Of a stretch of 64,000 nt of DNA, positions 50,316 through 58,240 are shown piece after piece; position 1 is the stretch's first letter; each line of letters opens with the position of its first letter. The stretch is from Bdellovibrio sp. ZAP7 (GTDB lineage Bacteria; Bdellovibrionota; UBA1018; CAIMNF01): positions 33,660 to 97,659 of the forward strand of contig CAMCGZ010000009.1 of NCBI GenBank assembly GCA_945874535.1. Direction: 5' to 3'. Made by a program: the position numbers and the translations under genes. The notes under the pieces are model-generated. The model did no database searches. It had not been told where the DNA came from and saw only the letters and a program-made list of their open reading frames with translations.

Positions 50316-50627
50316 ATGTTTTCCTCTTCAGAGATCCACCTTCGCGTTAAATCCGGTTACATCGAAAGGGTCAATACTCGTCTTCGCAAGATGCGCAAGC
50401 AACTCGTTGACCGGGATTGGAATGGCCTGAAGCAGGAGGCCCACCACCTCTCAGAAGGCGCGAAGAATTTCGGGTACCTCGAAATCGCTGCAGAAGTGGA
50501 TGAAGCGCTCCGCATCTTGAACTCCAGCCCTTTGTCACGCACCGCCATCAATACCGAGGCGAAGTCCGCGATGGAGAAGCTCTTTCAACGGTTGGATCGT
50601 TTTTTGGTAGAAGAGCAGGGGCTCTGA
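50316..50627 (+). CDS. Hpt-like histidine phosphotransfer protein
   Basis: A 103-residue all-helical protein. EAHHLSEGAKNFGYLEIAAEVDE near residues 47-70 resembles the H-x-L-K-G-x-A-x-N-x-G phospho-His motif of Hpt domains, and its size fits a free-standing Hpt. In this copy the residue after HxL is Ser rather than Lys, which weakens the match, so phosphotransfer is likely but not certain. It would relay phosphate between receiver domains; no hybrid kinase is near. It occupies the place where pal usually stands after tolB. Confidence 0.7.
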   Translation: MFSSSEIHLRVKSGYIERVNTRLRKMRKQLVDRDWNGLKQEAHHLSEGAKNFGYLEIAAEVDEALRILNSSPLSRTAINTEAKSAMEKLFQRLDRFLVEEQGL

Positions 50628-50643
50628 GTCCTACACTGGAGTC

Positions 50644-51927
50644 ATGACCAATTCAGATCGCATTGCAGTGGTCGGAGGAGTTCGCACTCCTTTCGCCCGG
50701 GCCCGTACCGTATTCCAAAAGATGTCTCCCGCCCAACTCGGGGGGATCGCGCTTCGTGAGGCGGTGAACCGTACCGGCCTCGATCCGAAACTCATCGACG
50801 AGGTCTACTTCGGCATCGTGAGCGCTCCGGCCGAAGGTTCGAATATCGCCCGCGAGGCCTTGTTCGATTCCGGACTCCCCCCGTCCATCGCGGCAACCGG
50901 GATCAACCGTTACTGCGCATCCTCACTCGAGGCGGCAGCAGGCATCGCAGCCAAAATCACCGCCGGCCAGATTGAGATCGGTGTCGCAGGTGGCGTCGAA
51001 TCCATCAGCTCGGTCCGTGCCCTTTTCAGTCTCGAGGCAACGGATTTCTTCCAGGATCTCGCCAAGGCAAAGACCATGAGCCAGCGTCTCTCGCTGCTCT
51101 CTAAATTCAAAGCATCCTTCCTGGCACCGCTCGCTCCGGGCATCAAAGAGCCCACGACCGGTCAGACCATGGGCCAATCGGCAGACCTCATGGGCAGATT
51201 GTTCAAGGTCTCTCGCGAAGAGCAAGATCGCTTCGCTCTCGAAAGCCATCAAAAAGCCGCACGTGCTTGGGATAACGGCTTCTATGCCGGACATGTCTGC
51301 AAGGTACCGACTCCGGATGGAAAAGTGATCGAGCGCGACACCGATGTCCGCTCGGATTCGACTTTTGAAAAGCTCTCCAAGTTGAAGCCCGTATTTTATA
51401 AGGACGGAACCATCACCGCAGGTAATGCCAGTCCTCTGACCGATGGTGCTTCTGCCGTGGTGCTCATGAAAGAATCGCGCGCGCGCGAACTCGGACTGAA
51501 GCCCCTGGGTTTCATCCGCGGCTATGCGGCAGCCGGTGTCGACATCCAGAGCGAACCCCTTCTGATCGGCCCAGCTTATGCCATCCATAAAGCTCTCAAG
51601 GCGGCCGGCATGACCTGGGATCAACTCGATCTCCTCGAAATCCACGAGGCCTTCGCTGCCCAAGTGATCGCCACCATCCGTGCCATCGAATGTCCCGAGT
51701 TCGCGAAGAACAAGCTCGGCCTCGACGCCCCGATCGGCAAAGTGGATCCGGCCAAACTGAACGTCAATGGCGGTTCGATCTCGATCGGACACCCCTTCGG
51801 TGCGACCGGGGGTCGACTCATGCTCCAGACCTTGCACCAACTCAAGGCCTCGGGTAAATCGACCGGACTCATTTCCGTGTGCGCAGCCGGCGGACTCGGC
51901 TCGGTGATGATTCTCGAAGCGAACTGA
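50644..51927 (+). CDS. Acetyl-CoA C-acyltransferase (thiolase)
   Basis: A 427-residue thiolase. GINRYCASSLEAAA near residue 85-97 gives the acyl-accepting Cys, LLEIHEAFAAQ the active-site His, NVNGGSISIGHPFGATGGR the next, and SVCAAGGLGSVMI the second Cys. It may break down or make 3-oxoacyl-CoA; no other beta-oxidation genes are in the window, so direction is unknown. TACACT lies 6 bases before the ATG without a clear -35, and TGGAG overlaps this region, so its start control is ambiguous. Confidence 0.93.
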   Translation: MTNSDRIAVVGGVRTPFARARTVFQKMSPAQLGGIALREAVNRTGLDPKLIDEVYFGIVSAPAEGSNIAREALFDSGLPPSIAATGINRYCASSLEAAAGIAAKITAGQIEIGVAGGVESISSVRALFSLEATDFFQDLAKAKTMSQRLSLLSKFKASFLAPLAPGIKEPTTGQTMGQSADLMGRLFKVSREEQDRFALESHQKAARAWDNGFYAGHVCKVPTPDGKVIERDTDVRSDSTFEKLSKLKPVFYKDGTITAGNASPLTDGASAVVLMKESRARELGLKPLGFIRGYAAAGVDIQSEPLLIGPAYAIHKALKAAGMTWDQLDLLEIHEAFAAQVIATIRAIECPEFAKNKLGLDAPIGKVDPAKLNVNGGSISIGHPFGATGGRLMLQTLHQLKASGKSTGLISVCAAGGLGSVMILEAN

Positions 51928-52601
51928 TGTCCGAGTTGAATGACATTGTCGCAGTGGGATTGGATCTGAAACCCAAGACCCTGCTCCATGCTTATTCACA
52001 AGGGGTATTCCCGTGGCCGACCGAAGGTCTGCCCTTGCTTTGGCATTGTCCCTCCCGACGCGGGGTTCTGGAATTCGAGTCACTTCACATCGGACGTCGA
52101 CTCAAATCCTATCTCAAGCAGGCTCCATGGACCTACACCATCGACCTCGCCTTTGATCGAGTGATCGAGGCCTGCTCGATCCGTGAGGATGAAGGCACCT
52201 GGATCACCCCTGAGATGAAGGAGGCATATTGCGAGCTGCACCGTCTCGGTCATGCTCACAGCGTGGAAGTGTGGAATGGTGACGACTTGGTCGGGGGGAT
52301 GTACGGGGTGGACTCTTCGGGTTACTTCGCCGGCGAGAGCATGTTCCATCGGGAGAGCAATGCCTCGAAAGCCGCACTCCTGTTCGGCGTCTCGCGACAG
52401 ATGATCGCCGGACGGGAATGGATGGACATCCAGGTCCTGACTCCACACATGGAGGCGCTAGGTGCACGTGAAATCAGCCGGTCGAAATTCTTGAAAATGC
52501 TCGGTCGTGCAAAAGAGAACCAGAAAATCACTCCGCCGGAAGGACCGTTCCTTCCGGGAGGACGCCACCATTACCGCGATTTCTCGATGCTCATGGAGTA
52601 A
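51927..52601 (+). CDS. aat: Leucyl/phenylalanyl-tRNA--protein transferase
   Basis: A 224-residue enzyme that adds Leu or Phe to N-terminal Arg/Lys residues, marking proteins for ClpAP. AYSQGVFPWPTEGLPLLWHCPSRRG split shows the YxxGxFPW opening; VEVWNGDDLVGGMYGV and FAGESMFHRESNASKAAL are the core motifs. It starts in the thiolase stop (TGATG); a longer start would lie in the thiolase gene. Its last 31 bases overlap the convergent Pro/Ala/Gly-rich gene. Confidence 0.95.
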   Translation: MSELNDIVAVGLDLKPKTLLHAYSQGVFPWPTEGLPLLWHCPSRRGVLEFESLHIGRRLKSYLKQAPWTYTIDLAFDRVIEACSIREDEGTWITPEMKEAYCELHRLGHAHSVEVWNGDDLVGGMYGVDSSGYFAGESMFHRESNASKAALLFGVSRQMIAGREWMDIQVLTPHMEALGAREISRSKFLKMLGRAKENQKITPPEGPFLPGGRHHYRDFSMLME

Positions 52602-53782
52602 GAGATCTCGTCAGCAATCAGTGCGGGATCTCCCGAAGCAACCGGCGCTGGAGCGGCGAAATTCCAAGTGAGGGGCGACGTGGCCACTGACTTCCGGACA
52701 AAGGTGATCGAAGATTCTGGAAGGACCGAGAGGTCCTCGCCAGAGGCTCCATCCATCACGATGCGGATCTGGACCTTGCGAAGGCGCTCACCGGTGCGGA
52801 TCTCGACATCCGGAGCCTTCATTTCAATCACCCGGACCGTGCGGCCTTCGCGCGACTCCTGGCGCACACGAACTTCGTTCACCCGGACTGTTCCGGTCAG
52901 CGTGCTGTCTTTGCCGGAAGCATCCTGGATGCGGAGAGAAAGACTGAGTTCCAGGTTGCCCGCGTTCGATCCCGAGAAAGAGACCATGGCTTGCTCGTGC
53001 AATCCTTCATTCAGAGAGAACCGGGAGGTGTGGACCAACATCCGGCGCTCCGGGCTGCAGCCCCGACCTTGAAGTCCGTTTCCACAATACAAACCTGCGA
53101 CCGTGACTTCCTGATCCGGAACCAGACCTTGAAGGGGAGCCTGGAGGGCGGCCAAGTCCTGGGACCCGAGCAATCCTGCTTGCCCGGACGGAGAGGACCA
53201 AGAACCCGAGCTTCCACCGGATCCACCCGAGCCGCCGGAGGATGGCCCGCTTGGATCACCTGTCCCCGAAGAACCGGCAGACGGAAGCATCATGCCCTGT
53301 GCCTGAGCCGAAGCCGGGGTAGCCTGGCTATCGCCGCGAACGGGAGACTCCTGGGCCGGCGTACGGAGACCTTGCTGATAAAGAGCCATCCAGGATTCGG
53401 GATTCATGAAAGCCGGAAGAGGTTCGGCAGTGGCAATCGGGCCGAATCCTTCTTGAGGAACAGCATCTCCTTGAGCCGTGGCTTCCGGGGTCGGACTGGC
53501 TTCGGGGGTGGCCGATGGACTCGGAGCAACGGCGAGTGCTTGGCTGGTCAGGACCGGTGCCGCCTTTTCTACCGAAGGGGCCTGCTGAAAAGACGGCAAG
53601 AAGGTGGGTGCGAAAGCCTGAGTCGGCACGAAGCCCTGAACCGGAGCGAGGGCCTGGGGCGCCACCACAGCCGGAGCGGAAGGATGCATCCAAGAGCTGA
53701 CCTGGGCATAAGAACAATAAGTGGCGGTAGCCAATCCCAAGAAGAAGCAAAAGCGGTAGAAAATCCATTTCAATCGTTCCAT
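52571..53782 (-). CDS. Exported Pro/Ala/Gly-rich low-complexity protein
   Basis: A 403-residue protein without recognised family. A signal or anchor segment (about 8-26) is followed by three low-complexity zones: a Pro/Ala/Val/Gln zone (APAVVAPQALAPVQGFVP), a Thr/Ser/Pro zone (SPSATPEASPTPEATAQ) and a Gly/Ser zone (GPSSGGSGGSGGSSGSW). The C-terminal 190 residues look like a beta domain with one close Cys pair (YCGNGLQGRGC). The ATG at 53782 has AAGGAGA at proper distance (an ATG at 53788 lies too close). It could be a surface or appendage-like protein. It faces a 208-base AT-rich gap that holds its promoter. Confidence 0.6.
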   Translation of the reverse strand: MERLKWIFYRFCFFLGLATATYCSYAQVSSWMHPSAPAVVAPQALAPVQGFVPTQAFAPTFLPSFQQAPSVEKAAPVLTSQALAVAPSPSATPEASPTPEATAQGDAVPQEGFGPIATAEPLPAFMNPESWMALYQQGLRTPAQESPVRGDSQATPASAQAQGMMLPSAGSSGTGDPSGPSSGGSGGSGGSSGSWSSPSGQAGLLGSQDLAALQAPLQGLVPDQEVTVAGLYCGNGLQGRGCSPERRMLVHTSRFSLNEGLHEQAMVSFSGSNAGNLELSLSLRIQDASGKDSTLTGTVRVNEVRVRQESREGRTVRVIEMKAPDVEIRTGERLRKVQIRIVMDGASGEDLSVLPESSITFVRKSVATSPLTWNFAAPAPVASGDPALIADEISYSMSIEKSR

Positions 53783-53835
53783 GTGCATTCTCCTTACCCC
53801 AGAAGAAAGCACACACCGTGCCAATGTATTTATAT

Positions 53836-53845
53836 TTGATATCAA
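53836..53845. repeat. Perfect palindrome TTGATATCAA
   Basis: Ten-base palindrome in the AT-rich gap (53783-53990) between the divergent 53782 and 53991 genes. It may be an operator, as it lies next to TATAAA on the minus strand (complement 53829-53834), a candidate -10 for the low-complexity gene. Confidence 0.3.
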
Positions 53846-53875
53846 CAACTTGATTCATTCTACTTGCCCCTGGGT

Positions 53876-53914
53876 TGTGTAAACCTCCCGAAAGCTGTCT
53901 AAAAAATTTACACA
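53876..53914. repeat. Inverted repeat TGTGTAAA/TTTACACA
   Basis: Eight-base perfect arms at 53876-53883 and 53907-53914, separated by 23 bases, in the same gap. No T-tract follows and both flanking genes point outward, so an operator rather than a terminator is more likely. Nothing else is seen in this gap. Confidence 0.35.
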
Positions 53915-53990
53915 CCCGGCCAAGTGCTCAACCAAGAAGATTTACAAGCGCCTCGCCACCTGTTATCACACCGCGACGAGGTTGAACCTG

Positions 53991-55739
53991 ATGGGCGCTT
54001 CAGTGAAATATTTGGTGATTTTGTTTTCTGTGTTGAATCTGCCCTTCGCCCGGGCCGAGGGGGACACTTTTGTTCAGCCAGCGGACCAGATTCCGGTCGG
54101 GAACACCCTCATTCGCCAGGACAGCATCGAAACCGTCGTGAGGGGAATCGTCGCCCGGATCATCAATGCAGATGTGAACGGCTCGACCATCACTTTCGGG
54201 GCGGACGGCATGCGGGAGGTGATCCCGATCGAACCCAAAGACGATACCTTCCGCGAAGTCCTCCAGCTCCTTGGAATCCGAGAGAAGCTCTCCTACTCCA
54301 TCTCTCCCTTGAAAATCCGCTTCTCTTTGCCGGAACAAGGTCTCACCATCCAGATCAAACCGACCTCGCCCGACACCTTCGAGGTGAAGGCCCGCTGGCA
54401 GATCGACACCCTGAAGGTCACAGCCGAGCAACTCTCGATCCGCGTTCCCAAAGGATTGTTCGCTTACCCCTTCCAGATCGAATCGAAGCCCTTGAAAGTC
54501 GGAATGAAAGACAAGTCCCCCCCTTTCCGCTTCGAGCTGAGCTTGTTGACCATGCTGAAGCCCGAAGGAACCCGGATCCGGATCCAGAGCTTCACCACCA
54601 ATATCCTGTCACGCAATCGCCCCGAGTTTTTTCTGACTCTCGGCCCACTCACGGTCGAGGGAAAGCCCCTGTCAGTGGACATCCAGTCGGGAGAGACCGT
54701 GCTCCACGCAGGTGAGTCCGACATCCGGCGCGAGCTCCAGAAGCTCGAACCCGAGGTGGTGTCCCAGCTGAGAGCCCGCATTGCCGGTGCCATCGAAGAC
54801 AGTCTGAAACTCGCGACCCAGCGGGCTGAAGAAGCTCCTCCGGTGAAGTACACTGTCAGTACCGATGATTTGCTCCAGACCAACCCGGCGGGCCCGACGG
54901 TCCGGCAGTTGATCGGCGGGATCACAGGCGACTTCGTATTCAGCTACTTGCAGTACGCCAAAGAGGCGAACCTGTTTTCGACTCAGATCTCGGCCAAGGT
55001 CTGTTTTGACGGAATGTGTTTGAAACCCGATGGGAACTCGACCTCCATCGGCCTCCCCGACCTGAATGTGATGGGACCTAAAGACGGGGTGGGCATTGTC
55101 CTCTATGAGTCGTTCCTGAAGGAAGTCGTCCATACCCCGCTCTTTCAACAGCGCATTTCAAAGGTCTATTCCATGGTCGGCCCTTCACCGGGCGTGAACC
55201 TTTCCGGCAAGGGTGTCAGAGTGGCCTTCGATCCCGTACGGAACTCGATCGTTGCGGTCCTCAATCTCGAGATCGACATCAAGAAGACGATTCGCGAGAA
55301 CACCCCGTTCGGCGAGCGCCTCCGGCTTGGGCTCGGAGACCTGATCGAACGGTACTTCGGATCCGGAAAACTGGTTCAGATTCCGGTCGAGCTCGATTTC
55401 CACCTGATCGGAATCTTCCCTGACAACCAGGGTAATCCGAATATCCTGGTCACCAGCTCACTTCCTTTCGATGCCAAGGGAAACTACATCCCGCCCCGGA
55501 CCTGTCCGGAAGCCTATTGCCCGAGCAATGTGGGCCAAATGACCTCCTTTGTGAAAAAGAGCTTCATGGAGTCGGTACGGAAGGAATTCCAGAGGATCCT
55601 CCAACCCTCCATTCTGATTCCCATCGGGCGGACCCTCACGGTTCAAGATTTCGAGTTCCACCCCAAGTTCGTACGGATCACTCCGAACAGAGGATTGCTG
55701 ATCTCGGCCGACCTGACCGATGAAGGGAGCCTTTGGTGA
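53991..55739 (+). CDS. Large exported protein, TULIP-like (first of a pair)
   Basis: A 582-residue protein with signal peptide (MGASVKYLVILFSVLNLPFARA, cleavage near 22). GAGG 9 bases before the ATG decides the start over a TTG at 53982. The body has long alternating strands such as YSISPLKIRFSLPEQGLTIQ and FEVKARWQIDTLKV and helical segments (SQLRARIAGAIEDSL), suggesting BPI/TULIP-type lipid-binding folds, but that is a guess from pattern. A Cys-rich spot (RTCPEAYCPSN) near 500 is notable. Followed by a similarly built gene with a TGATG overlap. Confidence 0.6.
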   Translation: MGASVKYLVILFSVLNLPFARAEGDTFVQPADQIPVGNTLIRQDSIETVVRGIVARIINADVNGSTITFGADGMREVIPIEPKDDTFREVLQLLGIREKLSYSISPLKIRFSLPEQGLTIQIKPTSPDTFEVKARWQIDTLKVTAEQLSIRVPKGLFAYPFQIESKPLKVGMKDKSPPFRFELSLLTMLKPEGTRIRIQSFTTNILSRNRPEFFLTLGPLTVEGKPLSVDIQSGETVLHAGESDIRRELQKLEPEVVSQLRARIAGAIEDSLKLATQRAEEAPPVKYTVSTDDLLQTNPAGPTVRQLIGGITGDFVFSYLQYAKEANLFSTQISAKVCFDGMCLKPDGNSTSIGLPDLNVMGPKDGVGIVLYESFLKEVVHTPLFQQRISKVYSMVGPSPGVNLSGKGVRVAFDPVRNSIVAVLNLEIDIKKTIRENTPFGERLRLGLGDLIERYFGSGKLVQIPVELDFHLIGIFPDNQGNPNILVTSSLPFDAKGNYIPPRTCPEAYCPSNVGQMTSFVKKSFMESVRKEFQRILQPSILIPIGRTLTVQDFEFHPKFVRITPNRGLLISADLTDEGSLW

Positions 55740-57409
55740 TGCAGACCCTATTCGTGGCCCTGATCCTTTTTCTTCCGCTCCAGAGCCTTGCCGCACCGGA
55801 CGACGTTCTCCTTCAAACGCGGATCAGTCGCGGTTCCATGGAGTGGTTGATCGAGAAAACCCTTCTGATTCTCAATAACGCCGAGATCGACGACGGCCTC
55901 ACCGGGATCACCACCATCGATGACGAGATCCTGACCCTGGACGAAATCACCTCCGATCCGGCGGTTGAAAAAGTCCGAAGCCTGGTTTCATCGGTATTCC
56001 GTGTGGATGCGGCCAAAGCCGTGCTCAGGATCCGGATTCCGAAACTCTCTTACAAAGTGCACTCCTTGCGGGCCTCCGCGAAGCACCTCGATGTGGTCGA
56101 TCCGGTCATGAACATCGACGCATCAGCACGGATTCAAGGCGTGGACATCGGGCTTCCGGAAGGTGTTCAGGTGGACCTCATGGTACCGGATTCCAAAACC
56201 GGGGCTTTGAACCGTTTCCTCTCGGCCACCCTGGCCCCGAGCCAGGTGAAGGTGCCTGCCTCTCTCGAACCGGCCGAATTCGAAGTTTCTCTTCAGGCTC
56301 TTCGGGACGATAACCTGAATTTCAAACTCACCGGTTACAAACTCGACACGCTCCCCCCTTACGTCGAACGCCATGTGAACGAGATTCAAACTTCCGAGCT
56401 TGCCACGGGCGGTCCGATCACTGCGGAACAGATTGCCGTACAACCCGTGTATGTCCGGGTGAACCAACTGAGCCGGACCATCGATTTCTCGGTATTCAAG
56501 CCCCTGATCCAGAAGAAGATGAAGGGCATCCTCACCACGATCATCCTCGAGGTGGGAAAGTCCCTGAAAACCAGTATCGGCCCGTCGATACTGAAGTCGA
56601 TTTTCAAAGAAAGCCTTCCGAGCACCCTCGCAATCAGCTCGGACCCGTTCTACACCTCATTCAAAGTGAAAAGTTTCTCCCAACCGAAACGGGACCAGTT
56701 CCAACTGGGTGTCGGGGGCGGACTTTGCACCCTGGAGATGTACCGCAGATTCGGAATCAACTGCGTCCAAGAGACTCCTGTTCCCGAACCCGTCCGTCTG
56801 ATCGGGCCGGACATCCGGCGCCTCGCAGTCGAAGAAATGTCCTCAGTTCTGGCATCCGGTAGAGCCGACGTCGTCACGAGTGTTTCTGAGGAGTTTCTGA
56901 ATCGGATCATCAAGACTGCGATCGACAGCAAACTTTGGGACGAGTTGCTTGCAGCGGATCACCTGAAGCTCGGACCGAAGGGCGCATTTGTGATCCTCGA
57001 CCAGAAGGGCTCCGCACCGGTTCTTTACCTGGATCTGATTTATTCCGGAAAAGGTGGATTCGAGGGGATCTTCATCAATCCGAAACGTCCGATCCGCTTC
57101 CCTCTTCGCATCGACACCCGCCTTTCCTTCCCTCTCGAGAACGGGATTCCAAAATTGGTGATCACCACTGAAAAGGTGCTCTCTGATGCGGATGAAATCA
57201 TCCGGGGCATCCCGCAATACGGTCTGCCGAGCAAGCTCGTGTGCGGACTCCGGAAGAAGGTCGCCAAAATGATCCTCCGGATGTCGAAAACACTGGAAGG
57301 CAAGAACACGGTTGAGCTGCCCCTCCCGATCTTCAAGGGAATCGGCCTCGAAAAAACCTGGATGGAAAGCTCGGAATTCGGGCGGATGAACATCTACTTC
57401 AAAATCTGA
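55739..57409 (+). CDS. Large exported protein, TULIP-like (second of a pair)
   Basis: A 556-residue protein starting in the stop of the first partner (TGATG). Signal peptide MQTLFVALILFLPLQSLAA (cleavage near 19). As in the partner, early helices precede long beta stretches (DIGLPEGVQVDLMVPD, FEVSLQALRDDNLNFKLTG) and a second repeat with EEFLNRIIKTAIDSKLWDELL near 395, a helix type often seen in TULIP/BPI-like domains. The two proteins have similar length and order, so I regard them as distant paralogues. Lipid or LPS handling in the periplasm is an inference. Confidence 0.6.
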   Translation: MQTLFVALILFLPLQSLAAPDDVLLQTRISRGSMEWLIEKTLLILNNAEIDDGLTGITTIDDEILTLDEITSDPAVEKVRSLVSSVFRVDAAKAVLRIRIPKLSYKVHSLRASAKHLDVVDPVMNIDASARIQGVDIGLPEGVQVDLMVPDSKTGALNRFLSATLAPSQVKVPASLEPAEFEVSLQALRDDNLNFKLTGYKLDTLPPYVERHVNEIQTSELATGGPITAEQIAVQPVYVRVNQLSRTIDFSVFKPLIQKKMKGILTTIILEVGKSLKTSIGPSILKSIFKESLPSTLAISSDPFYTSFKVKSFSQPKRDQFQLGVGGGLCTLEMYRRFGINCVQETPVPEPVRLIGPDIRRLAVEEMSSVLASGRADVVTSVSEEFLNRIIKTAIDSKLWDELLAADHLKLGPKGAFVILDQKGSAPVLYLDLIYSGKGGFEGIFINPKRPIRFPLRIDTRLSFPLENGIPKLVITTEKVLSDADEIIRGIPQYGLPSKLVCGLRKKVAKMILRMSKTLEGKNTVELPLPIFKGIGLEKTWMESSEFGRMNIYFKI

Positions 57410-57427
57410 GCCCCCCCGGAAGGACCC

Positions 57428-58240
57428 ATGAGCACATTCCGCTTTCCTTCATTGTTTGTGAGTCACGGTTCTCCCATGCTTGCCTACGGGGATGATCCCG
57501 CCCAGGAAGCGATGAACCGTCTGGCACGGAGCCTACCCAGACCGAAGGCGATCGTATGCCTGTCCGCCCATTCGATCTCGCGAGACCAGGTCAAGGTGCT
57601 CAAAACTGCGGGCAACACCATCCAACATGACTTCGGTGGGTTTCCGGATGACCTTTACGACATCGAGTACCCTTGCGGGGGCGATCCGGGTCTCGCCGAA
57701 CAGATCATCACCCTCCTGAAGGAATCGGGGATTCCCGCCACAGCCGATCCGATCGGTCCGCTCGATCATGGAATCTGGATTCCGCTCATGCACCTTTACC
57801 CCAAGGGTGAGATCCCGGTGGTCAGGATCAGCCTCCCGCTCGAGTTCCAACCCCTTCAGATCATGAAGATGGGGCATGCCTTGGCTCCGCTCCGGGAGCA
57901 GGGTGTGATGCTCATGGCGAGCGGCGGAGCCGTCCACAACCTCAGGGAACTCCGGTGGGCCGAAAAGCGCGGGCCCGGAGCCGATTTCGCACTCCGTTTC
58001 GAAGAGTGGCTCATCGGCTGCCTGCAAAGAAAAGATGTCGAGTCCCTCGTCGCATTCGAGGAGAACCCCGACTACCACCGTAGTCACCCCACCTCGGAAC
58101 ACTTTCTTCCCCTGCTCTTCACTGTGGGTTCGGCACTCCCCAAGGATGATTTCCGTCTGGTCCATCGCGGAGTGGAATACTCGACCCTGTCCATGCTGAG
58201 CTTCGTCCTGAATCATGAGAACGATCAGATTCTTCATTGA
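57428..58240 (+). CDS. LigB-type extradiol dioxygenase (4,5-DOPA dioxygenase-like)
   Basis: A 270-residue class III extradiol enzyme of the YgiD/DODA group. SLFVSHGSPMLAYGDD (His near 14), VCLSAHSIS, PLDHGIWIPLMHLYP and MASGGAVHNL give the metal-site histidines and fold. E. coli YgiD opens L-DOPA, but the physiological substrate is often unknown. A GGAAGGA ribosome site precedes the ATG. Its end overlaps the next gene by 26 bases. Confidence 0.9.
   Translation: MSTFRFPSLFVSHGSPMLAYGDDPAQEAMNRLARSLPRPKAIVCLSAHSISRDQVKVLKTAGNTIQHDFGGFPDDLYDIEYPCGGDPGLAEQIITLLKESGIPATADPIGPLDHGIWIPLMHLYPKGEIPVVRISLPLEFQPLQIMKMGHALAPLREQGVMLMASGGAVHNLRELRWAEKRGPGADFALRFEEWLIGCLQRKDVESLVAFEENPDYHRSHPTSEHFLPLLFTVGSALPKDDFRLVHRGVEYSTLSMLSFVLNHENDQILH

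Noticed and set aside
50316..50627. A diverged pal gene
   Set aside because: The product has no signal peptide, lipobox or OmpA-type domain; it is a small cytoplasmic-looking helical protein with an Hpt-like motif.
50632..50637. TACACT as start-proximal promoter of the thiolase gene
   Set aside because: It lies 6 bases before the ATG, as in the leaderless set, but there is no -35 or extended -10 and TGGAG could act as a ribosome site, so I left it out of the count.
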